Below are positions 56,811 through 64,000 of a stretch of DNA of 64,000 nt, one piece after another; the first letter of the stretch is position 1, and every line of letters begins with the position of its first letter. This DNA is from Acidimicrobiaceae bacterium. Its GTDB lineage: Bacteria; Actinomycetota; Acidimicrobiia; Acidimicrobiales; Aldehydirespiratoraceae. Made by a program: the position numbers and the translations under genes. The DNA lies in assembly GCA_009843915.1 (NCBI GenBank), contig VYCM01000009.1:1-64000 (forward strand). The letters are read 5' to 3'. The notes beneath the pieces are model-generated. The model was not told the origin of the DNA, made no database searches, and was given only the letters and a program-made list of their open reading frames with translations.

Positions 56811-57204
56811 TGGAGCTGGGGAGAATCGAACTCCCGTCCGTCAGGCGGATACCGGGCTCGCTACGACCATTCCCGAGTCTGCGGCTTGCGGCTGCCGCTA
56901 CGCCGGGTCGTGCGGATCCGAGGATCCGGCCGCCGGATCTTTCTCCGGTGTCAGCGGTCTTTGCCGGCTGTCAGCGGGTCTCTCCCCGTCGTCCACCCCT
57001 GCTTCTGGTGCCAGGCTGCAGCGGTCCGGCCCCGCGTGCCATTGCTGGTCGCGATGATTCTCGGCTGCTAGATCAGATCTGATCAGGCGGCGAGAACGAG
57101 AGCGTCGTCTTCGGCGTCTCTTTGGTTGCCCCGTTTAAGGAGTCTGAGCAACTCCGGTCGCACTCCGCGGCCTCCTGGTCCCGACGTCGAAACCGGTCAG
57201 CCCC
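56811..57204 (-). ncRNA. ssrA: transfer-messenger RNA
   Basis: 394 bases. The 5' end GGGGCUGACCGGUUUCGACG and the 3' end with T-arm GGGAGUUCGAUUCUCCC and CAGCUCCA pair as an acceptor stem (GGGGCUG with CAGCUCC). CCA is not encoded. The tag reading frame ends DDALVLAA-stop (57083-57085); if resumed at the GGC at 57128-57130 the tag is GNQRDAEDDALVLAA. Directly after the stop the dyad GATCAGATCTGATC (57071-57084) forms a helix. Rescues stalled ribosomes with SmpB, encoded 660 bases upstream on the same strand. Confidence 0.95.
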
Positions 57205-57255
57205 TCGTGCAGTCTCTTTTCAAGCTGCTGTCCCCGAAGGGACCAACCATGATAC

Positions 57256-57870
57256 TCAGGCAGTATGACCGAGCGCCGCCTGGATCCGGTGGCGGGTCAT
57301 CCACAGCCGCAACAGCACCCCGACGGCCAGCAGGATCGCAGTCGACCCGTACACCACGATCGGCACCGCGGCCACCAACACTCCGTAGAGACCCCACTTG
57401 AAGCCCTCCAACACGGTCAGCCACCAAGTGCCGGGCGATATCCCGACCGGGGCGTAGGTGCGCCACGCCGCGATCAACGCGGGTCCCAGATACAGCCCGT
57501 TGGACAGGCCCAGCACCGTGCCCAGTACCGTCCAGCCCGCCGCCCGCTGGATAACCACGCTGGCCACTATCACGGCTGCGCCTACCAGCAGGGAGGCGCG
57601 CACACTCACACCGTTGCGGTACAGCAGGAACAGCGCCAGCCCGAAGCTGGAGATGGCGGCAAAGATCGACGGGATCGTCTCCCAGAACCCGTTCTCCACC
57701 ACGTAGGTGAGCCAGCCCAGATTGATGGTCATGCCGGCCGCGGCCCAGATGGGTGACACACCCTCGGTGCGTCCCGTGCGGATCAGCCTGGCGATCTGGG
57801 GGATGATCTGCACGAAGGTCACCCCGTTGGCGACCACCGCCACCCAGAAGGCGAGCTGGTCGCGGCTCAT
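57256..57870 (-). CDS. PQ-loop (SWEET/SemiSWEET-like) membrane protein
   Basis: 204 residues, seven helices in two repeats plus linker. The motif TFVQIIPQIARLIRTGRTEGVSP matches the PQ-loop of SWEET-type proteins; the second repeat has LYLGPALIAAWRTYAPVGISPG. Possibly a small-solute carrier. ATG 57870 overlaps the smpB stop (ATGA), so it is coupled to smpB, placing it between smpB and ssrA. Confidence 0.82.
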   Translation of the reverse strand: MSRDQLAFWVAVVANGVTFVQIIPQIARLIRTGRTEGVSPIWAAAGMTINLGWLTYVVENGFWETIPSIFAAISSFGLALFLLYRNGVSVRASLLVGAAVIVASVVIQRAAGWTVLGTVLGLSNGLYLGPALIAAWRTYAPVGISPGTWWLTVLEGFKWGLYGVLVAAVPIVVYGSTAILLAVGVLLRLWMTRHRIQAALGHTA

Positions 57871-58379
57871 GGCGGCGGGGGAGTGCGGCGCCGGCGGGCG
57901 GCGGCCATCGAGCGGGCCGCCTCGGCGTCGGCGGCGCGTTGCTGGATGTCGCGGCGGCGGTCGGACCGGGTGCGCCCCCGGGCCAGGGCCAGGGCCAGCT
58001 TGGCCTTCCCCTCGTTGAAGTAGAGGGCGAGCGGCACCAGCGCCAATCGCTCCTGGTCGACCCGGGACGCCAGGCGCTGTATCTCGCGCCGGTGGGCCAG
58101 CAGCTTGCGGACCCGGTCCGGCTCCGAGCGGAACGATGCCGCCGAATGCGAGTAGGGCGAGATGTGCAGGTTGTGCAGCCACAGCTCGCCCCGGTCGATG
58201 CGGGCCCAGCTCTCCGCGATCTGCACGTTGCCCTCCCGCAGGGACTTGACCTCGCTGCCCTGAAGCACCAGACCGACCTCGAGAGTCTCAAGGATGTCGT
58301 AGTTCCGGCGGGCGCGGCGATTGGTCGCCACCACCGACGCCCCTTCGGGGACGTCCCGACGCTTCTGCGACTTCGCCAT
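57867..58379 (-). CDS. smpB: SsrA-binding protein
   Basis: 170 residues with a slightly long Ala/Arg/Pro C-terminus. Core motifs NRRARRNYDILETLEVGLVLQGSEVKSLREG, SWARIDRGELWLHNLHISPY and GKAKLALALARGR are diagnostic. Binds tmRNA and fits the decoding centre. ATG 58379. Gene order smpB - PQ-loop - ssrA on one strand. Confidence 0.96.
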   Translation of the reverse strand: MAKSQKRRDVPEGASVVATNRRARRNYDILETLEVGLVLQGSEVKSLREGNVQIAESWARIDRGELWLHNLHISPYSHSAASFRSEPDRVRKLLAHRREIQRLASRVDQERLALVPLALYFNEGKAKLALALARGRTRSDRRRDIQQRAADAEAARSMAAARRRRTPPPP

Positions 58380-58441
58380 GCTGCTCACGGTACCGGTGCC
58401 GCCAGCAGGGGAGAAGCGACCCGGCGATAGCGTGCGCAGCG

Positions 58442-58864
58442 GTGCTGGAGATGTCGGCGGAGATGCACACGGCGATGGTGGACCACGCCATCGCCGGGCT
58501 TCCCCATGAGGCCTGCGGCCTGTTCGCCGGGCTGCCCGGCTCGAACCGGGTCGAGCGCTTCTTTCCGATGCGCAACGCGGCCGAGTCCCGAGAGATCTAT
58601 GTGCTCGACGGCCTCGAGATGATGGACGTGGAGCGCACTGCCGACGACGCCGGCCTGGCAGTCATGGGCGTGATGCACTCACACACCCACACCACCAACT
58701 ACCCGTCGCCCACCGACATCGCCGACGCGGCTCGCTTCGACCCCTTCGGCGCCTGGCGCTTCGTGATCGTGTCGCTGCGCCATGCCGAGCCGTCGCTGCG
58801 GTCGTTCCGAATTCTCGACGGCGAAGTCACCGAAGAGCCCGTGGCGATCGACGGCGCGGGCTAG
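58442..58864 (+). CDS. JAMM/MPN metalloprotease (Mec-like)
   Basis: 140 residues. JAMM motif: catalytic glutamate in PHEACGLFAG and zinc ligands in MHSHTHTTNYPSPTD (HxH...SxxD). Mec proteins cleave cysteine from the sulfur-carrier CysO. A cysM lies 2.9 kb downstream, as in the mycobacterial mec-cysO-cysM operon, but no CysO-like carrier gene is in the window. GTG 58442. The stop is convergent and overlaps the next gene's by four bases (CTAG). Confidence 0.87.
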   Translation: MLEMSAEMHTAMVDHAIAGLPHEACGLFAGLPGSNRVERFFPMRNAAESREIYVLDGLEMMDVERTADDAGLAVMGVMHSHTHTTNYPSPTDIADAARFDPFGAWRFVIVSLRHAEPSLRSFRILDGEVTEEPVAIDGAG

Positions 58865-60216
58865 CCGTCCAGGAGCTCGCGGACTGTGGCCGCGGCCACC
58901 ACGCCGGGGGCTTCCAGCGGGCCGAAATGGCTCAAGCTCTCGAAACTGAGGAAACGTCCTTGGGGCAGCGCCTCTGCGATCGCGGGGCCGAAGATCCCGG
59001 GGTTGGACACGCCGGCGACGACCGTTCCGGCCGCCACCGTCGCGGGAACGTCGATCGCCGACGTCTCCTCGGTCGGCAGTCCGCCGCTGGCCTCGAAGGT
59101 GCGGGCCTCGGTCTCGGCCGAGCAGGCCAGGCGCACCCGCCCGTCGGGAAGGTCGACGAAGCCGCCCTCGACGTAGGCGGCCAGTGCGTCGGCCCGCATC
59201 ACCGCCAGCGGCGACCGGCTCGAGTAACGCTCCAGCGCCTCGGCCCGCGAGTTGAAGACCTCGCGCCGGTTGCGGGCGCCCGCCGACAGCGGGTTATTGC
59301 CGGGCTGGTCGAAGAATCCCCGCGGCAGCACGATCGGCTCGTAGAGGAACAGGCGCTCGAACGTCCCCGGCTGCGAACGTTCGGCCATCAGCAGCGCGGC
59401 GCCTCCCATCGAGTGCCCGAACCCGTACAGCCGCCCACCGCCGATCGCAGCCGCGCACGCGGCGACGTCCGCGCCCATGCCGCTCCAGGCGTAGTCGTCG
59501 CCCGGCGCAGGCCCCGAGGAGCCGTGGCCCCGGAAGTCCAGAGTCCAGACTGTGAAGTGCTCCTTGAGGGATTGCGCCAGCGGCCGGTAGGCCAGACCGT
59601 GGAACCCGGTGGCGTGACACACCAGCAGGTCCGGGCCTGATCCTCCGATCATCCTCAAGTTCAGGTCCACACCGTCGGCGGATCTGACCTCGACGGCGCC
59701 CTTGGAGGAAATGGCCGAGCCGGCGGCCGACGGATCCGGCGAGACGCCAGCAGACTCGCTCAACGGATGGCGCCGGCCGAACAGCCCCCGCCCGTGGAAG
59801 GTCATCACCACCCGGCCGTGCTGGTTGGTCATCTTGCAGCCGATGAACACCGTGCCCCGGTCCGCATGCCTCGACGACGGTCGGGTGTTGAGGATCTCGA
59901 CCGTCGCGGTGAGCGAGTCGCCCGGACGCACCGGCTCGAACCAGCGGACCTCCTGCATGCCGCCGGAGCCCCGGCCGTCGGCCCTCGAGACCACGGTGTC
60001 GATCCAGAGGCGGGCCCACGCCGACACGGTGTGCCAGCCGCTGGCGATCAGACCCCCGAACGGCGAGTTGACCGCGGCCTGCGGGTCGGTGTGGAAGTAC
60101 TGGGGGTCGAAGCGCCGGCCGAAGTCGATGATCTCGGCCTCGGTCATCTCGTAGGTGCCGAGCTCGATGACGTCGCCGGGGACGAAGTCCTCGAAGAACA
60201 GTTCGGGCTCGGGCAT
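58861..60216 (-). CDS. fusion of a MaoC-like hydratase domain and an alpha/beta hydrolase
   Basis: 451 residues. About 1-150: hot-dog domain with FHTDPQAAVNSPFGGLIASGWH (hydratase Asp/His region). About 175-451: alpha/beta hydrolase with CHATGFHGLAYRPLAQ, nucleophile GFGHSMGGAA and a C-terminal SLSHFGPLEAP histidine. An unusual pairing in one chain; it might hydrate and release an acyl-CoA product. ATG 60216. It interrupts what would otherwise be a Mec-CysM cluster. Confidence 0.85.
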   Translation of the reverse strand: MPEPELFFEDFVPGDVIELGTYEMTEAEIIDFGRRFDPQYFHTDPQAAVNSPFGGLIASGWHTVSAWARLWIDTVVSRADGRGSGGMQEVRWFEPVRPGDSLTATVEILNTRPSSRHADRGTVFIGCKMTNQHGRVVMTFHGRGLFGRRHPLSESAGVSPDPSAAGSAISSKGAVEVRSADGVDLNLRMIGGSGPDLLVCHATGFHGLAYRPLAQSLKEHFTVWTLDFRGHGSSGPAPGDDYAWSGMGADVAACAAAIGGGRLYGFGHSMGGAALLMAERSQPGTFERLFLYEPIVLPRGFFDQPGNNPLSAGARNRREVFNSRAEALERYSSRSPLAVMRADALAAYVEGGFVDLPDGRVRLACSAETEARTFEASGGLPTEETSAIDVPATVAAGTVVAGVSNPGIFGPAIAEALPQGRFLSFESLSHFGPLEAPGVVAAATVRELLDG

Positions 60217-60258
60217 CCGCGTATTCTATCGGCTGCACCCCGCCGATAGCTTCGGGCG

Positions 60259-61713
60259 GTGACGCGCGCCGGGGCATCGGGCCTGTTGGACCCCAAGTAC
60301 CGGGCGGCGTCCCTTTCTCTCATGGCCCTGGTGGCCATCGCCTCCTACAACCACCTGTCGGTCACGGCCGCCCTTCCCGATATCGGTGACGACCTCGGAC
60401 GGGTGGCGCTGCTGCCCTGGATTATCACCGCGGAGCTGGTGGCTGCCGCCATTGCGGTTCTCGCCGTCGGTCCCTTCATCGACGGGTCCGGTGCCCGGCG
60501 GGCCTTCCGGGTCACGGTGGTGGCCGCCCTGTTGAGCTCCGCCATGTGCGCCGCCGCGCCCACGATGGAGTTGCTGGTGGCCGCCCGGCTGGTTCAGGGA
60601 CTGGCCATGGGTGCACTGATCGGCACGGCGCTCACCGGCATCGGGCTCGTGTACGACGACGAGGCCCGACCGTGGGCCTACGCACTCATGTCCTCGGTGT
60701 GGGGCATCATGGGCATCGGCAGCCCGGCTGTGGCTGCCGCCCTGGTGAGCACGCTCGGGTGGCGGTCCGTGTTCCTGGCGAACCTCCCCGTTGGGCTGAT
60801 CGCGGCCGCGGTGGGATGGAGCCGCATGCCGCCCGAAGCCCAGGCGGCCGAAGAACCGCTGGACGGCCGGGGCTTGCTGATACTGAGCGGGTTCACCGCC
60901 GCCCTGCTGGTCGCCACGTCGTACCTCAGCTGGTACAGCATCGTGCTGGTCGCCGCCGGCGTCCTGCTGGCCGCGCTCTACGTCAGGCACGCACGCGGCT
61001 GTGAGTCGCCCATCGTCCGGATGCCGCACGTCACCAAGGCACGCTTCTGGCCGATCCACGTGGTGGCCGTCCTGGCGGTGTCGGGCGGCACCGGCGCCAG
61101 CGTCTTCCTTCCTCTGTACCTCAAGGCGGCCCGGGGCTCCTCGGTGACGTTCGCGGCCTTCGCGGTGGTGTGGCCCACGTTGGGCTGGTCGACGGCCGCC
61201 TGGGTGGCGGGCAAGCTCCAGCAGTACCTCAGAGCCCAGACGGTGATCCTGATAGGCGCGGCGGTCATCGCAACCGGCGCGGTCTGCGCCACGGCGGCAA
61301 CCGGGGTCGGAGCGTCGGTCCCCCTGCTGCTGTCCACCCTGATCTGCGTCGGCTGGGGAATCGGGACCATCACCACATCGAGCCTGTCGCTGCTCCAGGG
61401 CCGGGCCGACCTTCAGGAGATGGGCCGGGTGAGCTCGGCGCACCAGTTCATTCGGTCGCTCGGCTTCGCCTACGGAGCCGCAGTCGGCGGCTTGATCATG
61501 TTCGGGGTCGTCGACCGCCGCACCGGTGACACCGAGCTGGTCCGCGATCTGCTGAGCGATGCGGAGGCGGTCGTCGACAGCGCCGTCGCCGACGCGGTGG
61601 CCGTCGCCTATTCGTGGTCGCTGGGCGCCATGGCAGTGCTCTGCGTGCTGACCCTGCCCGCCGCGTTCGCATTGTCCCGCAGTTATAATCCTGAGCGAAT
61701 TACTCGGGATTAG
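60259..61713 (+). CDS. MFS transporter
   Basis: 484 residues, about 14 helices, DHA2-like drug/H+ antiporter type (GDDLGRVALLPWIITAELVAAAIAVLAVGPFIDGSGARRAF; VRGLAMG-type motif QGLAMGALIGTALTG). Substrate unknown. GTG 60259. The 3' end contains the cysM promoter dyad. Confidence 0.88.
   Translation: MTRAGASGLLDPKYRAASLSLMALVAIASYNHLSVTAALPDIGDDLGRVALLPWIITAELVAAAIAVLAVGPFIDGSGARRAFRVTVVAALLSSAMCAAAPTMELLVAARLVQGLAMGALIGTALTGIGLVYDDEARPWAYALMSSVWGIMGIGSPAVAAALVSTLGWRSVFLANLPVGLIAAAVGWSRMPPEAQAAEEPLDGRGLLILSGFTAALLVATSYLSWYSIVLVAAGVLLAALYVRHARGCESPIVRMPHVTKARFWPIHVVAVLAVSGGTGASVFLPLYLKAARGSSVTFAAFAVVWPTLGWSTAAWVAGKLQQYLRAQTVILIGAAVIATGAVCATAATGVGASVPLLLSTLICVGWGIGTITTSSLSLLQGRADLQEMGRVSSAHQFIRSLGFAYGAAVGGLIMFGVVDRRTGDTELVRDLLSDAEAVVDSAVADAVAVAYSWSLGAMAVLCVLTLPAAFALSRSYNPERITRD
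61684..61711 (+). promoter_or_regulatory. cysM promoter with inverted repeat
   Basis: A perfect TATAAT (61684-61689) overlaps AATCCTGAG (61687-61695) - 7 bases - CTCGGGATT (61703-61711), arms matching except one base. Lies 25-52 bases before cysM. Looks like an Rrf2-type (cysteine or Fe-S sensing) operator; the regulator is not in the window. Confidence 0.5.
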
Positions 61714-61735
61714 GACGACCACAGGACCACGCCAC

Positions 61736-62683
61736 ATGGCCCTCAAGCGGGACGCACTCGACCTCATCGGCAACACGCCCGCCGTGGACGTCTCGCAGTT
61801 GAGCCCCAACCCCGAAGTCCGGCTGGTGGCCAAGCTCGAGAGCTCCAACCCGACCGGCTCGGTCAAGGACCGCATCGCCAAGGCCATGGTGCTCGACGCC
61901 GAGGCCGACGGCACCCTCGGCCCCGGCAAGCGGATACTGGAGCCGTCCTCGGGCAACACCGGCATCGCCCTGGCCATGATCGCCCGGATCCGGGGCTACC
62001 CGATAACGGTCGTGATGCCCGAGAACACGTCGCCGGAGCGCCGCCAGATGCTGCAGGTGTTCGGAGCCGACATGGTGGCGTCGCCCGGCGCGGAGGGATC
62101 CAACGGCGCGGTGCGCCTGGCCCGCCGGATGGCTCTGGAACAGCCCGACTGGGTGTTCCTGTACCAGTACGCCAACGAGGCCAACCCCCGTGTCCACTAC
62201 GAGACAACCGGGCCCGAGATCCTGCGCGACGTGCCCGACGTGACCCACCTCGTGGCCGGCCTGGGCACGAGCGGAACCCTCATGGGCGTCGGGACCTGCC
62301 TCAAGGAGGCCCACCCCGACATCGAGGTGTATGCCGTGGAGCCGCCCGCGGGCGAGATGGTCGACGGCCTGCGCAACCTCGACGACGGCTTCATACCGCC
62401 GGTCTACGAGAAGTGGGGCGGATCCGACCTGCTCAGCGGCAAGCGCATAGTGCGGCCCCGCGAGTCGGTGGAGTACACCCGGCGGCTGGCCGACGCCGGC
62501 ATCTTCGCCGGCCTGTCGTCGGGCGCGGCCCTGGCCGGGGCGGTCCGGGTGGCCGAGCGGATCGACGCCGGCACGGTGGTGTTCATCGTGTGCGACGGCG
62601 GCTGGAAGTACCTTTCGAGCCGGGCCTGGACCGGCGACCTCGACGAGGTGGCCGAGCGGGCCTCGGAGATCATCTACTTCTAG
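61736..62683 (+). CDS. cysM: cysteine synthase CysM (O-phosphoserine sulfhydrylase-like)
   Basis: 315 residues of the PLP fold-type II family. Schiff-base lysine in [12 protein letters not shown] phosphate loop GLGTSGT, and substrate loop [11 protein letters not shown]. The ending [18 protein letters not shown] closely matches actinobacterial CysM, which uses O-phosphoserine and sulfur from CysO-thiocarboxylate. The Mec-like gene nearby fits that pathway. Confidence 0.9.
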   Translation: MALKRDALDLIGNTPAVDVSQLSPNPEVRLVAKLESSNPTGSVKDRIAKAMVLDAEADGTLGPGKRILEPSSGNTGIALAMIARIRGYPITVVMPENTSPERRQMLQVFGADMVASPGAEGSNGAVRLARRMALEQPDWVFLYQYANEANPRVHYETTGPEILRDVPDVTHLVAGLGTSGTLMGVGTCLKEAHPDIEVYAVEPPAGEMVDGLRNLDDGFIPPVYEKWGGSDLLSGKRIVRPRESVEYTRRLADAGIFAGLSSGAALAGAVRVAERIDAGTVVFIVCDGGWKYLSSRAWTGDLDEVAERASEIIYF

Positions 62684-62762
62684 CGGCGGCGGACCGTCGC
62701 AGGCCGCGGTCATCCGTCACATTCCAGTGGAGCGCGGGCGGAGCCTCGCTACCCTTTCTCGA

Positions 62763-62999
62763 ATGTCCAAGATCTGCCAGGTGACCGGCAAGAAGCCGCA
62801 GTTCGGCAAGCAGCTGTCGCACTCGCACCGCCGCTCCAGCCGCCGCTGGGATCCCAACGTCCAGACCAAGCGCTACTACCTTCCCAGCGAGAAGCGCTGG
62901 ATCAAGCTGCGCCTGAGCACCAAGGCCATCAAGACCATCGACAAGCGGGGCATCGAGAGCGTGGTGGCCGAGATGCGCCGCAACGGCCGCAAGGTCTAG
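62763..62999 (+). CDS. rpmB: 50S ribosomal protein L28
   Basis: 78 residues: [31 protein letters not shown] and [15 protein letters not shown] are diagnostic. Only one of the zinc-type cysteines is present, so it is a C-minus (zinc-independent) form. ATG 62763. Next to rpmG, as in many actinobacteria. Confidence 0.95.
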   Translation: MSKICQVTGKKPQFGKQLSHSHRRSSRRWDPNVQTKRYYLPSEKRWIKLRLSTKAIKTIDKRGIESVVAEMRRNGRKV

Positions 63000-63014
63000 A
63001 GCAAGGAGACGGCG

Positions 63015-63176
63015 ATGGCCAGCGACAAGCGTCCCATCATCAAGCTGCGGTCCACCGCCGGCACCGGCTACACCTACGTGACCACCAAGAACAAGACCAA
63101 CACCCGTCACCGCATCGAGCTCAAGAAGTACGACCCGGTGATCCGCAAGCATGTGGTCTTCAAGGAGGAGCGCTAG
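63015..63176 (+). CDS. rpmG: 50S ribosomal protein L33
   Basis: 53 residues: [46 protein letters not shown]. No cysteines, so C-minus, matching the L28 neighbour. ATG 63015 after AAGGAGAC. A zinc-free L28/L33 pair may substitute for zinc forms under zinc limitation. Confidence 0.95.
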   Translation: MASDKRPIIKLRSTAGTGYTYVTTKNKTNTRHRIELKKYDPVIRKHVVFKEER

Positions 63177-63209
63177 GGGAGCGCCGGGCGCTCGACCGGG
63201 AGTACTCCG

Positions 63210-63953
63210 GTGGCGCTGACGGTAACGGTCCTCGGGTGCAGCGGCAGCTACGCCGCGCCCGACAACCCCTGCACCGGCTACCTGGTGCGAAGTCCCGGTG
63301 CCTCGGTGCTGCTCGACTGCGGCCCCGGGACGCTGGGACCGCTGCAGGAGTCCATCGATCTGGCCGATCTCAACGCCATCATCACCACCCACTGCCATCC
63401 CGATCACTGGCTGGAGCTGCCGGTGATCCGCAACGTCTTCATCTGGTTCGTGCCCCGCAGCGGCGTCCCCGTCTACGGCACGGCTGAGACCCGGGCCATG
63501 GACAGGGCCATAACCGTGATGCGGTCGGGCAAGTCCGATCCGCTGGCCTGGCACGTGATCGACCCCTCGTCGAAGCTGACCATCGGCGACCAGCAGTGGA
63601 GCTTCGCCCTCACCGACCATCCGGTGGAGACACTGGCCGTGCGGGTGGACTCGGGCGGCCGATCCTTCGCCTTCAGCTCCGACTCCGGGCCCGGATGGGA
63701 CTTCCGCTCGCTGGGTGAGGGCATACACGTCGCCATGTGCGACGCCAGCCACGGCTGTCAACACGAGGGCCAGGGCATCCCTCACATGAGCGCCCGCGAG
63801 GCCGCCCGGGCCGCGTCGGTAGCCGGAGTGGAGCGCCTGGTGCTCACCCATCTGGCTCCAGGCTGCGATCCCGACGCCCAGTTCGCAGAGGCCAGCGAGG
63901 TGTTCGACGGCCCGGTGGATGTGGCCCGCCCCGGTCTGGTCATGACGGTGTGA
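63210..63953 (+). CDS. MBL-fold metallo-hydrolase (Rv1339-like phosphodiesterase)
   Basis: 247 residues. Zinc motif THCHPDHWLELP with further ligands at GIHVAMCDASH and LTHLAPG. In mycobacteria the homologue next to cysM and rphA (Rv1339) is an atypical cAMP phosphodiesterase; the same neighbourhood here supports orthology. GTG 63210. Confidence 0.83.
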   Translation: MALTVTVLGCSGSYAAPDNPCTGYLVRSPGASVLLDCGPGTLGPLQESIDLADLNAIITTHCHPDHWLELPVIRNVFIWFVPRSGVPVYGTAETRAMDRAITVMRSGKSDPLAWHVIDPSSKLTIGDQQWSFALTDHPVETLAVRVDSGGRSFAFSSDSGPGWDFRSLGEGIHVAMCDASHGCQHEGQGIPHMSAREAARAASVAGVERLVLTHLAPGCDPDAQFAEASEVFDGPVDVARPGLVMTV

Positions 63954-63963
63954 GGCACCTGCA

Positions 63964-64000
63964 ATGACCGCCATTGATGCCGACGGCCGGCGCGTCGACG
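63964..64000 (+). CDS. rph: start of probable ribonuclease PH (truncated by window end)
   Basis: Only the first 12 codons are present (MTAIDADGRRVD). The DGRRxD start and position after the Rv1339-like gene match RNase PH in mycobacteria. The rest lies outside the window. Confidence 0.5.
   Translation, partial: MTAIDADGRRVD

Overview
The window is a contiguous stretch of a high-GC actinobacterial chromosome. SecA, RF2, FtsE/FtsX, the long ribosome hibernation factor, AhcY and a manB-Trm112-isomerase run match actinobacterial gene order. Three luciferase-like (F420/flavin type) oxidoreductases, several acyl-CoA enzymes and a Mec/CysM cysteine pathway fit the class Acidimicrobiia or a close relative; that placement is an inference from gene content. 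There is no phage, insertion sequence, CRISPR array or tRNA that I can support. The only structural RNA gene is tmRNA.

Layout. 1-2.95 kb: two divergent, paralogous membrane-protein genes, both with broken reading frames. 3-9.8 kb: a CPBP protease, a large GT-C-like membrane protein, a GT2 glycosyltransferase, phosphomannomutase, a Trm112-like protein and a sugar-phosphate-isomerase-like protein, probably a cell-envelope sugar cluster. It runs into ahcY, an F420-type oxidoreductase, an SDR and two tandem epimerase paralogues (to 15.2 kb). 15.3-22 kb: housekeeping block comF-hpf-secA-prfB-ftsE-ftsX. 22-30.8 kb: ald with a divergent Lrp-type regulator, an acyl-CoA dehydrogenase, an alcohol dehydrogenase, an orphan excisionase-like protein, prmA, a TetR regulator, an LLM oxidoreductase and a phosphotransferase.

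30.8-43.9 kb looks like one regulated catabolic module. Seven genes on the minus strand overlap end to end (CoA ligase, alpha/beta hydrolase, LLM oxidoreductase, SDR, amidase, enoyl-CoA hydratase, MaoC-like hydratase). Next to them lies a branched-chain-amino-acid-type ABC transporter, with a divergent TetR regulator between the two. The CoA ligase and the transporter lipoprotein share an almost identical 25-bp promoter/operator block, so uptake and degradation are probably co-controlled.

44-54 kb is a second transport locus. A glycine-betaine-type ABC system (proX divergent from proV-proW) is flanked by an M19 dipeptidase-like protein and two proteins of unknown function on one side, and by a Tm-1-like plus TIM-barrel pair on the other.

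54-55.2 kb carries the most striking gene: a thioredoxin/ResA-like protein whose reading frame is interrupted by a single TGA exactly at the redox-active position (WASW-U-G-C). Just downstream is a 6-bp hairpin with a GGUCU loop, like a bacterial SECIS element. I read it as a selenoprotein. The window ends with ssrA-PQ-loop-smpB, a Mec-like metalloprotease, a MaoC-hydrolase fusion, an MFS exporter, cysM with a palindromic promoter, rpmB, rpmG, an Rv1339-like hydrolase and the first codons of a probable rph.
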